From positions 1 through 37,190 of the forward strand of contig JBDTVG010000152.1 of assembly GCA_040007395.1 (NCBI GenBank): 37,190 nt of DNA, in the 5' to 3' direction. Shown here in pieces: positions 8,735 through 17,393 of the stretch. Under the pieces are notes generated by a model. The model ran no database searches and was not told the origin of the DNA. It saw only the letters and a list, made by a program, of their open reading frames with translations. The translations under genes and the position numbers were made by a program. The stretch is from DATGFK01 sp040007395. GTDB taxonomy: Bacteria; Chloroflexota; Anaerolineae; Aggregatilineales; UBA2796. How positions within the stretch are numbered: position 1 is the first letter of the stretch; each line of letters starts with the position of its first letter.

Positions 8735-9433
8735 ATGCGCTGGACAGTAAACGCTTCGACAGTAGACTTTATGAGTGAAATCAGTAATCGGACGCAAAAG
8801 GAGCAAGTCGCCAACAGTGTCGCAACCAAAGTGAAGGACGGCGACGTGATTGGCGCAGGATCAGGCTCCACTTCGTTTCTAGCGCTGCAAGCCATCGGCA
8901 AGCGCGTTCAGGCAGAAAAGCTGCAAGTGACTATGATCCCAACTTCGGCGGAGGTCGAACTCGTGTGCGGGCAGCTTGGATTACCGACAACATCACTGAT
9001 TCAGGCGCGACCCGATTGGGGCTTCGACGGCGCAGACGAAGTAGATCCCGCCCATAGTCTAATCAAAGGGCGCGGCGGTGCAATGTTCAAGGAAAAATTG
9101 GTTATCGCCAGCGCCCCGCTAACCTATATTCTGGTCGATCCCTCGAAGCTGGTGCAGACGCTTGGGCAAAAATTTCCAGTGCCTGTCGAAGTCTACCCGA
9201 TGGCCTTGCCCCTTGTAGAGACTCGTCTAAGCGCTCTTGGCGCAACTACACTGACTTTGCGTCCTGCTAAAGGTAAGGACGGCCCAATCGTGACAGAAAC
9301 AGGCAACTTTATTCTTGACGCGCATTTTCACGAAATCGATACAAACCTTGAAAAAGAAATTAAAGCCATACCGGGCGTTATCGAGTCAGGCTTGTTCATC
9401 GGCTATCCTGTCGAGATCCTAATCGCCCAATAG
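8735..9433 (+). CDS. rpiA: Ribose-5-phosphate isomerase A
   Basis: RpiA interconverts ribose 5-phosphate and ribulose 5-phosphate in the pentose phosphate pathway. All signature stretches are present: GAGSGSTSFLA (phosphate loop), DGADEVD (catalytic aspartates) and KGRGGAMFKEK (catalytic lysine and glutamate region). The C-terminal FIGYPVEILIA also fits. The length of 232 residues is typical. The ATG at 8735 has TAGGAG about 8 bases upstream. An in-frame ATG 12 codons on (MSEISNRTQKEQ) resembles the usual start of the family but has no Shine-Dalgarno sequence. Confidence 0.95.
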   Translation: MRWTVNASTVDFMSEISNRTQKEQVANSVATKVKDGDVIGAGSGSTSFLALQAIGKRVQAEKLQVTMIPTSAEVELVCGQLGLPTTSLIQARPDWGFDGADEVDPAHSLIKGRGGAMFKEKLVIASAPLTYILVDPSKLVQTLGQKFPVPVEVYPMALPLVETRLSALGATTLTLRPAKGKDGPIVTETGNFILDAHFHEIDTNLEKEIKAIPGVIESGLFIGYPVEILIAQ

Positions 9434-9470
9434 CACAAGCGAAAGATAGTTCTCACCTTAAAAACATCAA

Positions 9471-9525
9471 ACACGATATGACATTTATCATCTAAAGCGA
9501 TGACATCCCGGTCCACACGATATGA
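9471..9525 (+). promoter_or_regulatory. Direct repeat upstream of the multicopper oxidase gene
   Basis: The 11-base sequence ACACGATATGA occurs at 9471-9481 and again at 9515-9525. The copies are 44 bases apart, close to four helical turns, so a regulator could contact both on one face of the DNA. This is the only repeated element in the gap between rpiA and the oxidase gene. No regulator gene is adjacent. Confidence 0.35.
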
Positions 9526-9607
9526 AAATCGTCACTACAGACGCGCCTGCTTATCGAGTAATGTTAGTTTTATTAATAGCTAGCAATGTCAATATGATAA
9601 GGTAGGC

Positions 9608-10654
9608 ATGATGATCCCCCGTTTTCTCAACCGTAGAAACTTTCTCAAGGCAGCAGGACTATCGGGCGTGGCGTTAGGGCTGGGAGCCGCCAGTACGGCG
9701 AAGGCTACCGACCCAACTGCGACTCCCATGCAAATGGGCGATGGCACACCGATGCCAACTCCCGCCCCCGCAGGTGGCGGCAATCCGGTTGATATGGATG
9801 CCATGCACGAAAAAGGGATCAAATATTTTCTGGACAACATCGGCAAAGACAAGGATTTCTGGGGAGTCGATCTGCCCTTCAGAACCGAGGGTAATGTCAA
9901 AATCTTCGATATTACGTGTACCGAAGGTCCGTGGGAAACTGAACCGGGCGTGACTGCCAATGCCATGATGTACAACGGGCGTGTCCCCGGTGCGACGATC
10001 CGTGCGACACAGGGCGAGATGGTCCGCATCAATGTAACCAATAAGATGACGCAAAGCACAGCGATCCACTGGCACGGCGTGCATACACCCAACAGTATGG
10101 ACGGTGTGCCGTTTATCACACAGCCACCAATCAGACCCGGTGAAACATTCGTCTACGAATTCAACGCCAAGAACTCCGGCACACACATGTATCATTCACA
10201 CCACAATTCGGCAGAACAGGTAACACGCGGCCTGATGGGGGCATTTATTATCGAACCGTCAGACAAATCCAAAGATCCACAGGTTGCTGGCGACTACATC
10301 ATGGTACTTAATGATGCGGGAATCGGCATCACGATCAACGGCAAGTCATTCCCAGCGACACAGCCTATTGTCGCGAAAAAAGGAGATCGCATCCGTATTC
10401 GCTACATGAACGAGGGACTGCAAATTCACCCGATGCACCTGCACGGCATGTACCAGACGGTCTATGCCAAAGACGGCGTACCTGTGCCGATTCCCTATCT
10501 GGTCGATACGCTGAATGTGGCTCCCGGCGAACGCTACGATGTACTAGTAGACTGCGAAGAACCGGGCGCATGGGCTTTCCATTGCCACATCCTGACACAC
10601 GCCGAGTCTAATCGCGGCATGTTCGGTATGGTGACAGCGTTGGTCATCAAATAG
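9608..10654 (+). CDS. Two-domain multicopper oxidase, Tat-exported (small-laccase-like layout)
   Basis: This 348-residue protein starts with a twin-arginine signal (NRRNFLKAAG, residues 8-17), so it is exported folded. Domain 1 has HWHGVH (His154, His156) and YHSHH (His196, His198). Domain 2 has HPMHLHG (His274, 277, 279) and HCHILTHAESNRGM (His325, Cys326, His327, His331, Met338). These give the four HxH pairs of a trinuclear copper cluster and a type 1 copper site in domain 2, as in SLAC-type two-domain laccases. It probably works as a trimer and reduces oxygen to water. The substrate is unknown. The axial Met is two residues further from His331 than in fungal laccases. AAGG precedes the ATG. 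The cytochrome gene follows directly. Confidence 0.88.
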   Translation: MMIPRFLNRRNFLKAAGLSGVALGLGAASTAKATDPTATPMQMGDGTPMPTPAPAGGGNPVDMDAMHEKGIKYFLDNIGKDKDFWGVDLPFRTEGNVKIFDITCTEGPWETEPGVTANAMMYNGRVPGATIRATQGEMVRINVTNKMTQSTAIHWHGVHTPNSMDGVPFITQPPIRPGETFVYEFNAKNSGTHMYHSHHNSAEQVTRGLMGAFIIEPSDKSKDPQVAGDYIMVLNDAGIGITINGKSFPATQPIVAKKGDRIRIRYMNEGLQIHPMHLHGMYQTVYAKDGVPVPIPYLVDTLNVAPGERYDVLVDCEEPGAWAFHCHILTHAESNRGMFGMVTALVIK

Positions 10655-10664
10655 GATGTGGATC

Positions 10665-11267
10665 ATGCGGACATACCCTTTGACCAAACGCTTACCCTAT
10701 GTTGCCATCCTGCTGATTAGTGGTGCGCTGTTATCTGGCTGCGCCTCAACGCAGGGTTCCGTCGTGAAAAGCGCCGATGTTGCTGCCGCACAGGTGGCAG
10801 CCGCGCCGACTTCCAAAGATTTTGTACTGATCTGGCAAGTGTATGGGACTCCAACCCCGACTCCCACACTCGACCCAGTGGACAGTCTGACAGCAACAGC
10901 CAGCGCCAAAGATCGACCTACTGCTGGGCCGATTACTCCGGGCGCGGCATTCGTTGCAGCTACCGCTGGTCCCGGCGACGCATCACGCGGCGAGCGTATC
11001 TTTTCGAGTGTCGGGACTTGTTCGACCTGTCACGATACTTCCAACGGCAACACGATTGTTGGGCCAAGCCTCAAGGGGGTTGCCAGCCGTGCCGGACAAC
11101 GTGAACCGGGCAAAACTGCCGATCAATATTTACACGAGTCCATCCTGACTCCCAATGCTTTTGTCGTGAGCAGCTTCAGTCCAAATATCATGCCTCAAAA
11201 CTTCGGGCAACTGCTAACGCCTCAGCAGATCGAAGATGTCACCGCCTATCTGAAAACGCTTCAATAG
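10665..11267 (+). CDS. c-type cytochrome lipoprotein (mono-haem)
   Basis: This roughly 200-residue protein has a lipoprotein signal ending in LLSGC (lipidated Cys26), a linker rich in Thr/Pro (TPTPTPTLDP), and a C-terminal cytochrome c domain. The haem site is CSTCH (Cys119, Cys122, His123), with the probable axial methionine in NIMPQNF (Met176). The final TPQQIEDVTAYLKTL is typical of class I cytochromes c. I prefer the ATG at 10665 because AGGAT lies 8 bases before it. An in-frame ATG at 10656 would add three residues. The start sits only 10 bases after the oxidase stop, so the pair is one operon. It likely passes electrons to or from the copper oxidase. Confidence 0.88.
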   Translation: MRTYPLTKRLPYVAILLISGALLSGCASTQGSVVKSADVAAAQVAAAPTSKDFVLIWQVYGTPTPTPTLDPVDSLTATASAKDRPTAGPITPGAAFVAATAGPGDASRGERIFSSVGTCSTCHDTSNGNTIVGPSLKGVASRAGQREPGKTADQYLHESILTPNAFVVSSFSPNIMPQNFGQLLTPQQIEDVTAYLKTLQ

Positions 11268-11280
11268 GCATCCTCGTTCT

Positions 11281-11322
11281 ATCCCCTTCTCCATGTTCTT
11301 CCAATGTACGGGGAAGGGGGAT
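11281..11322. terminator. Hairpin between convergent genes
   Basis: ATCCCCTTCTCC pairs with GGGGAAGGGGGAT (one bulge) across a loop of about 17 bases. It lies between the cytochrome stop at 11267 and the stop of the convergent lipoprotein gene at 11366. It has no long T-run, so termination strength is uncertain. Confidence 0.4.
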
Positions 11323-11365
11323 TCTACGCTTCTGAAAATGTCACTTTTCGCAGTTCAGAAATCCC

Positions 11366-13036
11366 TTAGCGCACCCAATGAACAGCGGCTGTACCATGTG
11401 TTTGTGCCGTGTAATCTGTGGTCGTCCCGTCCAGACTGATAACCATCGTCTGCAAACCCGACAATCCGCGCAGTGTCACCAATAAAGCGGTTCGCGTCGG
11501 ATTCCATTGGGCAGTGAGTACTTCGCCGGACAGCACTGGCGACACCGCAGCCGGCACACCACCCGGCGAGACTACATAGAGCGCCAGTTGCGTCGTGCCG
11601 TTTTCAAGCTGTCCCGCTGCCGATGGTTTGCCCAAGAACGCATAGCGTCCATCTGCTACTTGCGCGGCATTCTGCATCCACAGATTGAGCGCCATGCCAT
11701 CGACAATTGGCGTGAACTGGATCTTGCGATCCAGCGTACCGAGCATACGATTGTGGCTGCCGGGAGGCATACCTGTTGTCACATAGCGCAAACTGTCGAG
11801 AGTCCATGTGCCATCGGTATACGGTAGCACATCGAACAAGCCGGGATTGTGGTCATCGGCGCGAACCTTCACACCGACCAACACAGAGTGGAGTCCATCG
11901 AGTTTGCGAACCGTTACCATGATCGCATCCTCATCGAACGCCCAGTTCAGATTCACCGCAATGCGTAGTTCTTCGTCAAGCGGCGCACCATAATAGTTCC
12001 GCATGACGAACTGCGGCGCAGCGTTCGGCGCTGCCACATCCAATACCCACAAGCCATCCTCACTGGTCGCCTGCTTCCCCAGCTTGCCAGTCTGCGCTCC
12101 GGGCGTTTCCACGATATAGGCTAACCAGCGACCTCTGGCAGACCATCGCGCCTGCCTGAACAATTTTCCGGCGTGTTTACCATTTCCGGTGTACGGCACG
12201 CCGTCAATCGTCATATTCAAATTCTGGTCAATCACAGCCCGATTTCCGGCAGCGCTCACATCGAAATCCGCGACGAGGGCGGCATTTTCGACAGGTGGCA
12301 GTTGCAGCACCCCATTGGCAGTAAGGATCGATTGTCCGCTGAATGGGGCTGGCGTAGCGGTCACGACTGCCACTGTCGCGGTAAATGGCGCAACAGCAAC
12401 CCCCGTTCCCGGTAGGGCAGTTCCGACATTCGGCACAGCGGTTGGCTGCGTGGTTGGCACGATCACGACTTGTGGAATAGGCGTGCCTGACGGGAGCGCA
12501 ACCAACGTCGGAACTAGTGTCGGCAGTAGCACAGTTGCCGTGAGTGACGGTAAAAGCGTTGGCAGCGGTAGTGGCAGTGGCACAGTTGGAATAAAGGTTG
12601 CGGTAGGATTATTGGTTGGCACAGGAGTCAGAGTCGGCGGCGGTGGCATGTTGGTTGATGATGGTACTGCCGTACCCGTTGCAGAGGGAATCTCTGTCGG
12701 CGGCACTGGACTCGGCGTATCACTGACTGTTGCGCTAGGCAATGGCGTAGCGGTAGACGGCTCCGGCGTATTGGTCGCGGAAGATGTGTTTGTCGGCGGT
12801 TGAGGCGTTTCTGTCGCCGTGAACGTGGCGGATGTAGTCGGCGTGGCAGTGAGTGGTAGCGGGGTAATGCTTGGGGCTTCTGTCGAAGTTGGCATATTGG
12901 TTGGCAGCAGCACAACAGCAGTCAGCGAGAGAGCCAGCGTCGGCGCAAGAGTCGGCGTGACCGGAATGGTTTGCACAAGATTGCACCCCATCACGCTAGC
13001 TATCAGAAATATGAGTGCAATACTGTATCGCCGCAT
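11366..13036 (-). CDS. Lipoprotein with long Thr/Pro-rich stalk and a beta-propeller-like C-terminal domain
   Basis: The roughly 556-residue product starts MRRYSIALIFLIASVMGC, a clear lipoprotein signal (Cys18). A stalk of about 200 residues follows, made almost only of Thr, Pro, Ala, Ser and Val with repeats such as TPTLAPTL and PTATFIPT. The C-terminal 300 residues contain repeated blades of the kind ARWSARGRWLAYIVE, LNWAFDEDAIMVTVR and AQWNPTRTALLVTLR, which look like TolB/WD40-type beta-propeller units. I set the start at 13036 because the lipoprotein signal begins there. The 26 codons upstream lack signal character. It may be a surface-exposed sensor or binding protein; function unknown. 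Confidence 0.75.
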   Translation of the reverse strand: MRRYSIALIFLIASVMGCNLVQTIPVTPTLAPTLALSLTAVVLLPTNMPTSTEAPSITPLPLTATPTTSATFTATETPQPPTNTSSATNTPEPSTATPLPSATVSDTPSPVPPTEIPSATGTAVPSSTNMPPPPTLTPVPTNNPTATFIPTVPLPLPLPTLLPSLTATVLLPTLVPTLVALPSGTPIPQVVIVPTTQPTAVPNVGTALPGTGVAVAPFTATVAVVTATPAPFSGQSILTANGVLQLPPVENAALVADFDVSAAGNRAVIDQNLNMTIDGVPYTGNGKHAGKLFRQARWSARGRWLAYIVETPGAQTGKLGKQATSEDGLWVLDVAAPNAAPQFVMRNYYGAPLDEELRIAVNLNWAFDEDAIMVTVRKLDGLHSVLVGVKVRADDHNPGLFDVLPYTDGTWTLDSLRYVTTGMPPGSHNRMLGTLDRKIQFTPIVDGMALNLWMQNAAQVADGRYAFLGKPSAAGQLENGTTQLALYVVSPGGVPAAVSPVLSGEVLTAQWNPTRTALLVTLRGLSGLQTMVISLDGTTTDYTAQTHGTAAVHWVR

Positions 13037-13176
13037 AAACCTATATCCCAAAAGTAAATCACAACAATCACTGTTTCCACTGCTAATGGTATTCTGGCAC
13101 AGGCGGTCAGGCAAACTTTAAAGGTTGCAGGCTTAAAACGATCAAGATAACTATTCAGGGCTGGATCAGTAAAGCG

Positions 13177-13821
13177 CTACGGATAGCCAATTTCGGCAAT
13201 ATCAGCGCTGAGATCGTCGATAGATAACTCAGCATTAAGCGTAGCAATGAGAGCAGGTGTCAATGATTTATGGTGATAAATCGCCGTAACTGCGTCGAGG
13301 TCAACCGTGCGTCCATAGTAGCCCTCTGCCCATCGTTGATAAGTTCGTGGATCACCATCCAACATACTGAGCAAATGGGCTGAACCATCAGTATTTTCAC
13401 CTGCTGGAAATTGAATATCACCTATCTGCCAAACGCTATCACTATAGGTTCGCCATATACAAAAGGTTGTTTCATCGATTGCAAAAGCTGTCTCAGATAG
13501 CGATGCCCGAAATTGGAGAGGTAATTGATCGAGAATGCCTGACCATATTGTTGATGGTGTAAAGTGGTAAGGACTCATCGGCGCTTCATGGGCAAAGCCT
13601 TTTATGACTGCACCCGCCAGAGTAAACAAGCAAAAATAGTGGTCGCCTTGTCCATTTCGCATCGAAGCAAGGTATTCATCTGAAGCCCACTGTGCATTGA
13701 ACGAATGGTATCTATATTCCCACTCAGGACAGATAATCGCATCAAGCAGAGCGAGTGATTGAGCCAAATGCTTCAAGCTGTCTATATCGGGCAATTCCGA
13801 TAAATCGCGAGTAGAAATCAT
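13177..13821 (-). CDS. Conserved protein of unknown function
   Basis: This is a soluble 214-residue protein with no signal peptide or membrane segment. It starts MISTRDLSELPDIDSLKHL, and AGGAGT lies about 8 bases before this ATG. The frame stays open 31 codons upstream, but that part has no ribosome site. Recognisable stretches include SLALLDAIICPEWEYRYHSF, SMRNGQGDHYFCLF, GAVIKGFAHEAPMSPY, TTFCIWRTYSDSVWQIGDI and a C-terminal DDLSADIAEIGYP. I recall closely similar uncharacterised proteins scattered across bacteria, but no function. It stands alone downstream of the transporter operon terminator. Confidence 0.7.
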   Translation of the reverse strand: MISTRDLSELPDIDSLKHLAQSLALLDAIICPEWEYRYHSFNAQWASDEYLASMRNGQGDHYFCLFTLAGAVIKGFAHEAPMSPYHFTPSTIWSGILDQLPLQFRASLSETAFAIDETTFCIWRTYSDSVWQIGDIQFPAGENTDGSAHLLSMLDGDPRTYQRWAEGYYGRTVDLDAVTAIYHHKSLTPALIATLNAELSIDDLSADIAEIGYP

Positions 13822-13912
13822 AGTGGATGGACTCCTAAACGCCCGTGATCCTTGATTGGATTTGAGGTCAAATTGTAGCCGAATGTTGTTAGCCCAATCA
13901 ATTACCCGACAC

Positions 13913-13948
13913 AAAAACGCCCGACCTCGAAAACTCGAAGGTCGAGCG
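13913..13948 (-). terminator. Intrinsic terminator of the BMP transporter/cysteine hydrolase operon
   Basis: On the minus strand GCTCGACCTTCGA pairs with TCGAGGTCGGGC around a short loop and is followed at once by TTTTT. It sits 27 bases after the binding-protein stop codon. This is the best-formed terminator in the window and marks the end of the seven-gene operon. Confidence 0.8.
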
Positions 13949-13974
13949 CAATTTGAATTAAGAGATCGCGAAGG

Positions 13975-15189
13975 TTACTTCGGAATGGTTCCGACTACGC
14001 CCTCGACAAGGTAATCCATTTGCTCAAGGGTCGCGGTATCCGGTTTTTCACCATCTTTGATCACGATGTTACCATCCTGATCCTTGATCGGCCCAGTGAA
14101 GGGGAACAGAGTCCCAGCGATGATGTCCGCTTTGGCTTTGTTGACAATATCTTGTACATCTTGGGGAACGCTGGGGCCAAACGGCGCGAGATCGACGATG
14201 CCGTCCTTCGGGCCTTCGCGCAGCACTTCGGGCTTATAAGTTCCAGCGATAGCGTCAGCCGTTAGCTTCGCCATCGTTGGCCCCCATACCCACATCGAGC
14301 CAGTGATCCATGCTTTGGGTGCAACGCTGCTGCCATCGGCGTGGTAGCCAACGACAAATACACCGCGTCGATCCGCGACTTCGAGCACGGGCTTGGGACA
14401 GTCTTGGTGCATGGTCAGCACGTCGATACCCTGATCCACAAGGCTGTTCGAGGCTTCCGCCAGTTTGCCGGGGTCGCACCAGCTACCCGTGAACACGACA
14501 GTAGTCGTAGCCGCCGGGTTGACCGACTTCGCGCCTAGTTCAAAAGCGTTAACATTGAGCAGTGTTTGCGGGATCGGGAAGGCGACGATATAGCCTAGTT
14601 TGCCCGATTTGGTCATCTTGCCTGCGGCAATACCGGACGCATAAACCATTTGCCAAATGTCGCCGAAGAATGTACCGAGGTTCGGTGCGGTGGAAGGCCC
14701 ACCCATGTGGAAGAAGGTAACTTTGGGGTACTTCTTGGCAACGCGCATCGCCGGGTCAAAGTGACCGTAGCTGGTCGGGAAAAGGATCGTCGCGCCGTCC
14801 TTGATCATCTTTTCCATCACGCGCTCGGCCTCGGCGTTTTCAGGGACGTTCTCAGCATAAACAGTGCTGCCGGGGTACAGTTTTTCGAGGCACAGCCGAC
14901 CTTGATTTCCGGCGTAGTTGTAGCCGAAGTCATCGACGGGGCCGACAAACAGAAAGCCGATCTTGGGCTTCTTGGAGGGATCAAGTGGTGCTGCCATCAT
15001 GGCATCAGCAAGGGCTTTGCCCTGTGGCCCGCACGGGTCGTTGGCATCTGCCATCGCAGCGGTGGCTGCCATCGTGGCGGCTCCTTGTGCGGAAGTCTTA
15101 GTCGTGGCAAACGATCCGGCGGAAAACAGCATAGCGACAATTAGCGCACTACAGACAATCGTAAAAAAGTAACGGGATTTGGACTGCAT
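13975..15189 (-). CDS. BMP-family ABC transporter substrate-binding protein
   Basis: This roughly 404-residue secreted protein begins with a Sec-type signal (MQSKSRYFFTIVCSALIVAM...) without a clear lipobox. The mature part shows the BMP/Med/PnrA pattern: PKIGFLFVGPVDDFGYNYAG, an ENVPENAEAERVMEKMI stretch, and GATILFPTSYGHFDPAMRVA. LTMHQDCPKPVLEVADRRG and GYHADGSSVAPKAWITG follow. Family members bind nucleosides, purine or pyrimidine derivatives and related small molecules. AAGGAAAA precedes the ATG at 15189; the frame extends upstream without support. It is the last gene of the operon, separated from the permease by 136 bases, with a terminator behind it. The ligand must be judged from the hydrolase genes upstream. 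Confidence 0.9.
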   Translation of the reverse strand: MQSKSRYFFTIVCSALIVAMLFSAGSFATTKTSAQGAATMAATAAMADANDPCGPQGKALADAMMAAPLDPSKKPKIGFLFVGPVDDFGYNYAGNQGRLCLEKLYPGSTVYAENVPENAEAERVMEKMIKDGATILFPTSYGHFDPAMRVAKKYPKVTFFHMGGPSTAPNLGTFFGDIWQMVYASGIAAGKMTKSGKLGYIVAFPIPQTLLNVNAFELGAKSVNPAATTTVVFTGSWCDPGKLAEASNSLVDQGIDVLTMHQDCPKPVLEVADRRGVFVVGYHADGSSVAPKAWITGSMWVWGPTMAKLTADAIAGTYKPEVLREGPKDGIVDLAPFGPSVPQDVQDIVNKAKADIIAGTLFPFTGPIKDQDGNIVIKDGEKPDTATLEQMDYLVEGVVGTIPK

Positions 15190-15325
15190 CGTTTTTCCTT
15201 TTAGTGAACTTTGAAGGATGAGAAAAATCGAAAAATCACGAAAGATACGACGGATACGAGTCAACAGCTATTGCATCAGACCTGCCGTGTGAACGGTTCC
15301 TTAAGTCTGGTTTATCTCTCCTTTG

Positions 15326-16246
15326 TTAATTACTGGTGCGGAATGGTGAACCTAACTCCGCTGGGGTCGCACGTTTACTTGCTTGGCCCCACAGGAGCAG
15401 GATTGCCAGCGTAAGTACATAGGGCAGCATTTGCAGCAGATACGGCGAGATGCCAAAGCCCAACGTCTGGAGCTTGAGCTGCAAGGAATACGAACCGCCG
15501 TACAGCAGCGCCCCAGCAATAGCGCGGATGGGATGCCACATCCCGAAGATCACGAGCGCTACTGCGATAAAGCCAGCCCCGTTGGTCATGCCTTCGACCC
15601 ACGAGTGCGTGAAAGCTACCGAAAGTTGAGCGCCACCTAACCCAGCCAACATTCCGCCAAAGAACAGTGCGATATAGGCGATGCGAGCCGGGTTGCGCCC
15701 AGTGGAAAACGCGACACTGCGGCTTTCGCCAACCGCCCGCAATGCCAAGCCCCAACGGGTGCGGAACATGACGAACCAGATAATTGGTCCCATGAGGTAA
15801 GCGATATAGGTCAGAATGTCATGGTTGAACAGAATTGGCCCGATGAAAGGCAGCTTAGAGAGTATCGGGATGGCGATAGGGTCAAAGCCGACGATATTGA
15901 GTTTGACATACTCCCGTCCGATTAAGGCGGTCAGACCCAGACCAAAAAACAAGATCGCCAGTCCGCTTGCCAGTTGGTTCGCGCCGCATGTCACCACCAG
16001 ATAGGCGTGCATCAGGCTCAACAGTCCGCCCGCGAAGGCCGCGACAAGAATTCCGAGCCAAGGGTTGCCTGTCTGGTAAGTGACGATAAATCCGGTACAG
16101 GCTCCGACTAACATAGAGCCTTCTGTACCGAGATTGACGATCCCCGCTTTTTCATTGATAGTTTCGCCGAGCACTGCGTACAGTACCGATGTCCCGGAGC
16201 GTACCGCACCAACCAAGACCAGTTGTAGGAAGAAAATAGGGTCCAT
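15326..16246 (-). CDS. ABC transporter permease, BMP/nucleoside type (second permease)
   Basis: This is a 306-residue membrane protein of the branched-chain amino acid/nucleoside permease superfamily (NupQ/BmpD-like). The conserved start is GTSVLYAVLGETINEKAGIVNLGTEG, with the NLGTEG motif typical of this permease class. About eight to nine hydrophobic segments follow. A central cytoplasmic loop reads RTRWGLALRAVGESRSVA, the likely contact to the ATPase. AAGGAAAG lies ahead of the ATG, which comes 2 bases after the stop of the partner permease, so the two are co-translated. It forms the membrane channel together with the product of the next gene. Confidence 0.9.
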   Translation of the reverse strand: MDPIFFLQLVLVGAVRSGTSVLYAVLGETINEKAGIVNLGTEGSMLVGACTGFIVTYQTGNPWLGILVAAFAGGLLSLMHAYLVVTCGANQLASGLAILFFGLGLTALIGREYVKLNIVGFDPIAIPILSKLPFIGPILFNHDILTYIAYLMGPIIWFVMFRTRWGLALRAVGESRSVAFSTGRNPARIAYIALFFGGMLAGLGGAQLSVAFTHSWVEGMTNGAGFIAVALVIFGMWHPIRAIAGALLYGGSYSLQLKLQTLGFGISPYLLQMLPYVLTLAILLLWGQASKRATPAELGSPFRTSN

Positions 16247-16248
16247 GT

Positions 16249-17373
16249 TTAGCTTTCCTTTGCCGCTCTGAGGCCCTGATTACGCAGGACAAAGAACAGG
16301 ATAAAGGCCATTAGAATGTTGACGCTAGCTGCTGGCAAATTGCCTTCGATCTGGATCGTGTCACCGCCGAAAGCGATCAGGCCAAGCAGTGCTGCCATGA
16401 GAATAATGCGCCCCGGCTTCTGCATTGCCAGCCACGCCACCAGAAAACCGACATAGCCATAGCCATTCGAGATCCCCCCACGCAGCCGACCCTGAATTGC
16501 CACGACTTCGATCATGCCGGCTAGCCCTGCCATAGCGCCGCCGAGCATCATCGCGCCGATGATATAGCGATTGATCTTGATGCCACTCCGTAGTGCCGCT
16601 TCGGGGTTGCCGCCGACCACGCGCATTTTGTAGCCCCAGCGCGTGTACTTAAACAGCCAGTAGTACAGCCCAACGGCAATCAGGGCGAAGATAATGCCCA
16701 GATTGATCCGCGTGTCAAAGAAGGTTGGCAACTGAACATTGTCAGGAAACGTCTTGCTATAAGATTGACCGAGTGCCGCCGTTGACCGATCTTTGAGTGG
16801 CCCACTGGCAAGGAAGTCAACGATGAGACTGCCGACGTAGGTTAGCAGCAGCGAGGAGATCGTTTCGTTTAGCCCTGCGTAAGCCTTTAGTAGGCCAGCC
16901 AAGCCACCCCATAACGCACCGCCCAAACAGCCTGCAATAACGAGTAATGGGATGAGCGCAATAGTCGGCAGCACGTCGCCCAGCGTGAGCGCTACCAGTG
17001 ACGCAAAAACTGCACCAATATAGATTTGGCCTTCACCGCCGACATTAATCAGGCCGAGCCGCGCCGGAATTGCCACAGCTAATGCACACAGAATGAACGG
17101 AGTCATCTTGACGACGATTTCGCTCCAGCCGTAGGTACTGCCCAGCGTTCCCTCGAAAATTTGCGCGTAAATCTCAAGGGGGTTTTTGCCCATAAGTAAT
17201 AGAATGATGCCAAAGCCGATCAGGGCTAACAGCAGCGCTCCGGCAAAGGAGCCAATACCATTCAGCGTTTTCGATAGCTGGGAACCGCCCCCCTCTACTG
17301 GCTGGATCACGACAGCCGGCGGGGTGACGATGGGTTCTGCGGCTGGCGGGGTTATGTCCGCATTAGTTGCCAT
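16249..17373 (-). CDS. ABC transporter permease, BMP/nucleoside type (first permease)
   Basis: This roughly 374-residue protein has a cytoplasmic N-terminus with Pro/Val-rich sequence and about nine membrane segments starting near residue 40. Family motifs include ARLGLINVGGEGQIYIGA (the counterpart of NLGTEG in the partner) and the coupling loop KYTRWGYKMRVVGGNPEAA. It matches NupP-type permeases. I use the ATG at 17373, with GAGGAG about 10 bases before it. An in-frame GTG six codons upstream lies on top of that site. It sits 20 bases after the ATPase stop and 2 bases before the second permease, in the middle of the importer operon. Confidence 0.9.
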   Translation of the reverse strand: MATNADITPPAAEPIVTPPAVVIQPVEGGGSQLSKTLNGIGSFAGALLLALIGFGIILLLMGKNPLEIYAQIFEGTLGSTYGWSEIVVKMTPFILCALAVAIPARLGLINVGGEGQIYIGAVFASLVALTLGDVLPTIALIPLLVIAGCLGGALWGGLAGLLKAYAGLNETISSLLLTYVGSLIVDFLASGPLKDRSTAALGQSYSKTFPDNVQLPTFFDTRINLGIIFALIAVGLYYWLFKYTRWGYKMRVVGGNPEAALRSGIKINRYIIGAMMLGGAMAGLAGMIEVVAIQGRLRGGISNGYGYVGFLVAWLAMQKPGRIILMAALLGLIAFGGDTIQIEGNLPAASVNILMAFILFFVLRNQGLRAAKES

Positions 17374-17393
17374 GAATAAATTTCTCCTCACTT

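Noticed and set aside
9608..10654. Copper nitrite reductase (NirK)
   Set aside because: NirK has its type 1 copper in domain 1 and lacks four HxH pairs. Here type 1 ligands are in domain 2 and a trinuclear site is complete.
12189..12803. Plus-strand open frame rich in Gly/Val opposite the Thr/Pro lipoprotein
   Set aside because: It is the antisense of the Thr/Pro-coding repeat, and its composition follows from the complement. The minus-strand gene has a lipoprotein signal and domains. The same holds for 937-1212.
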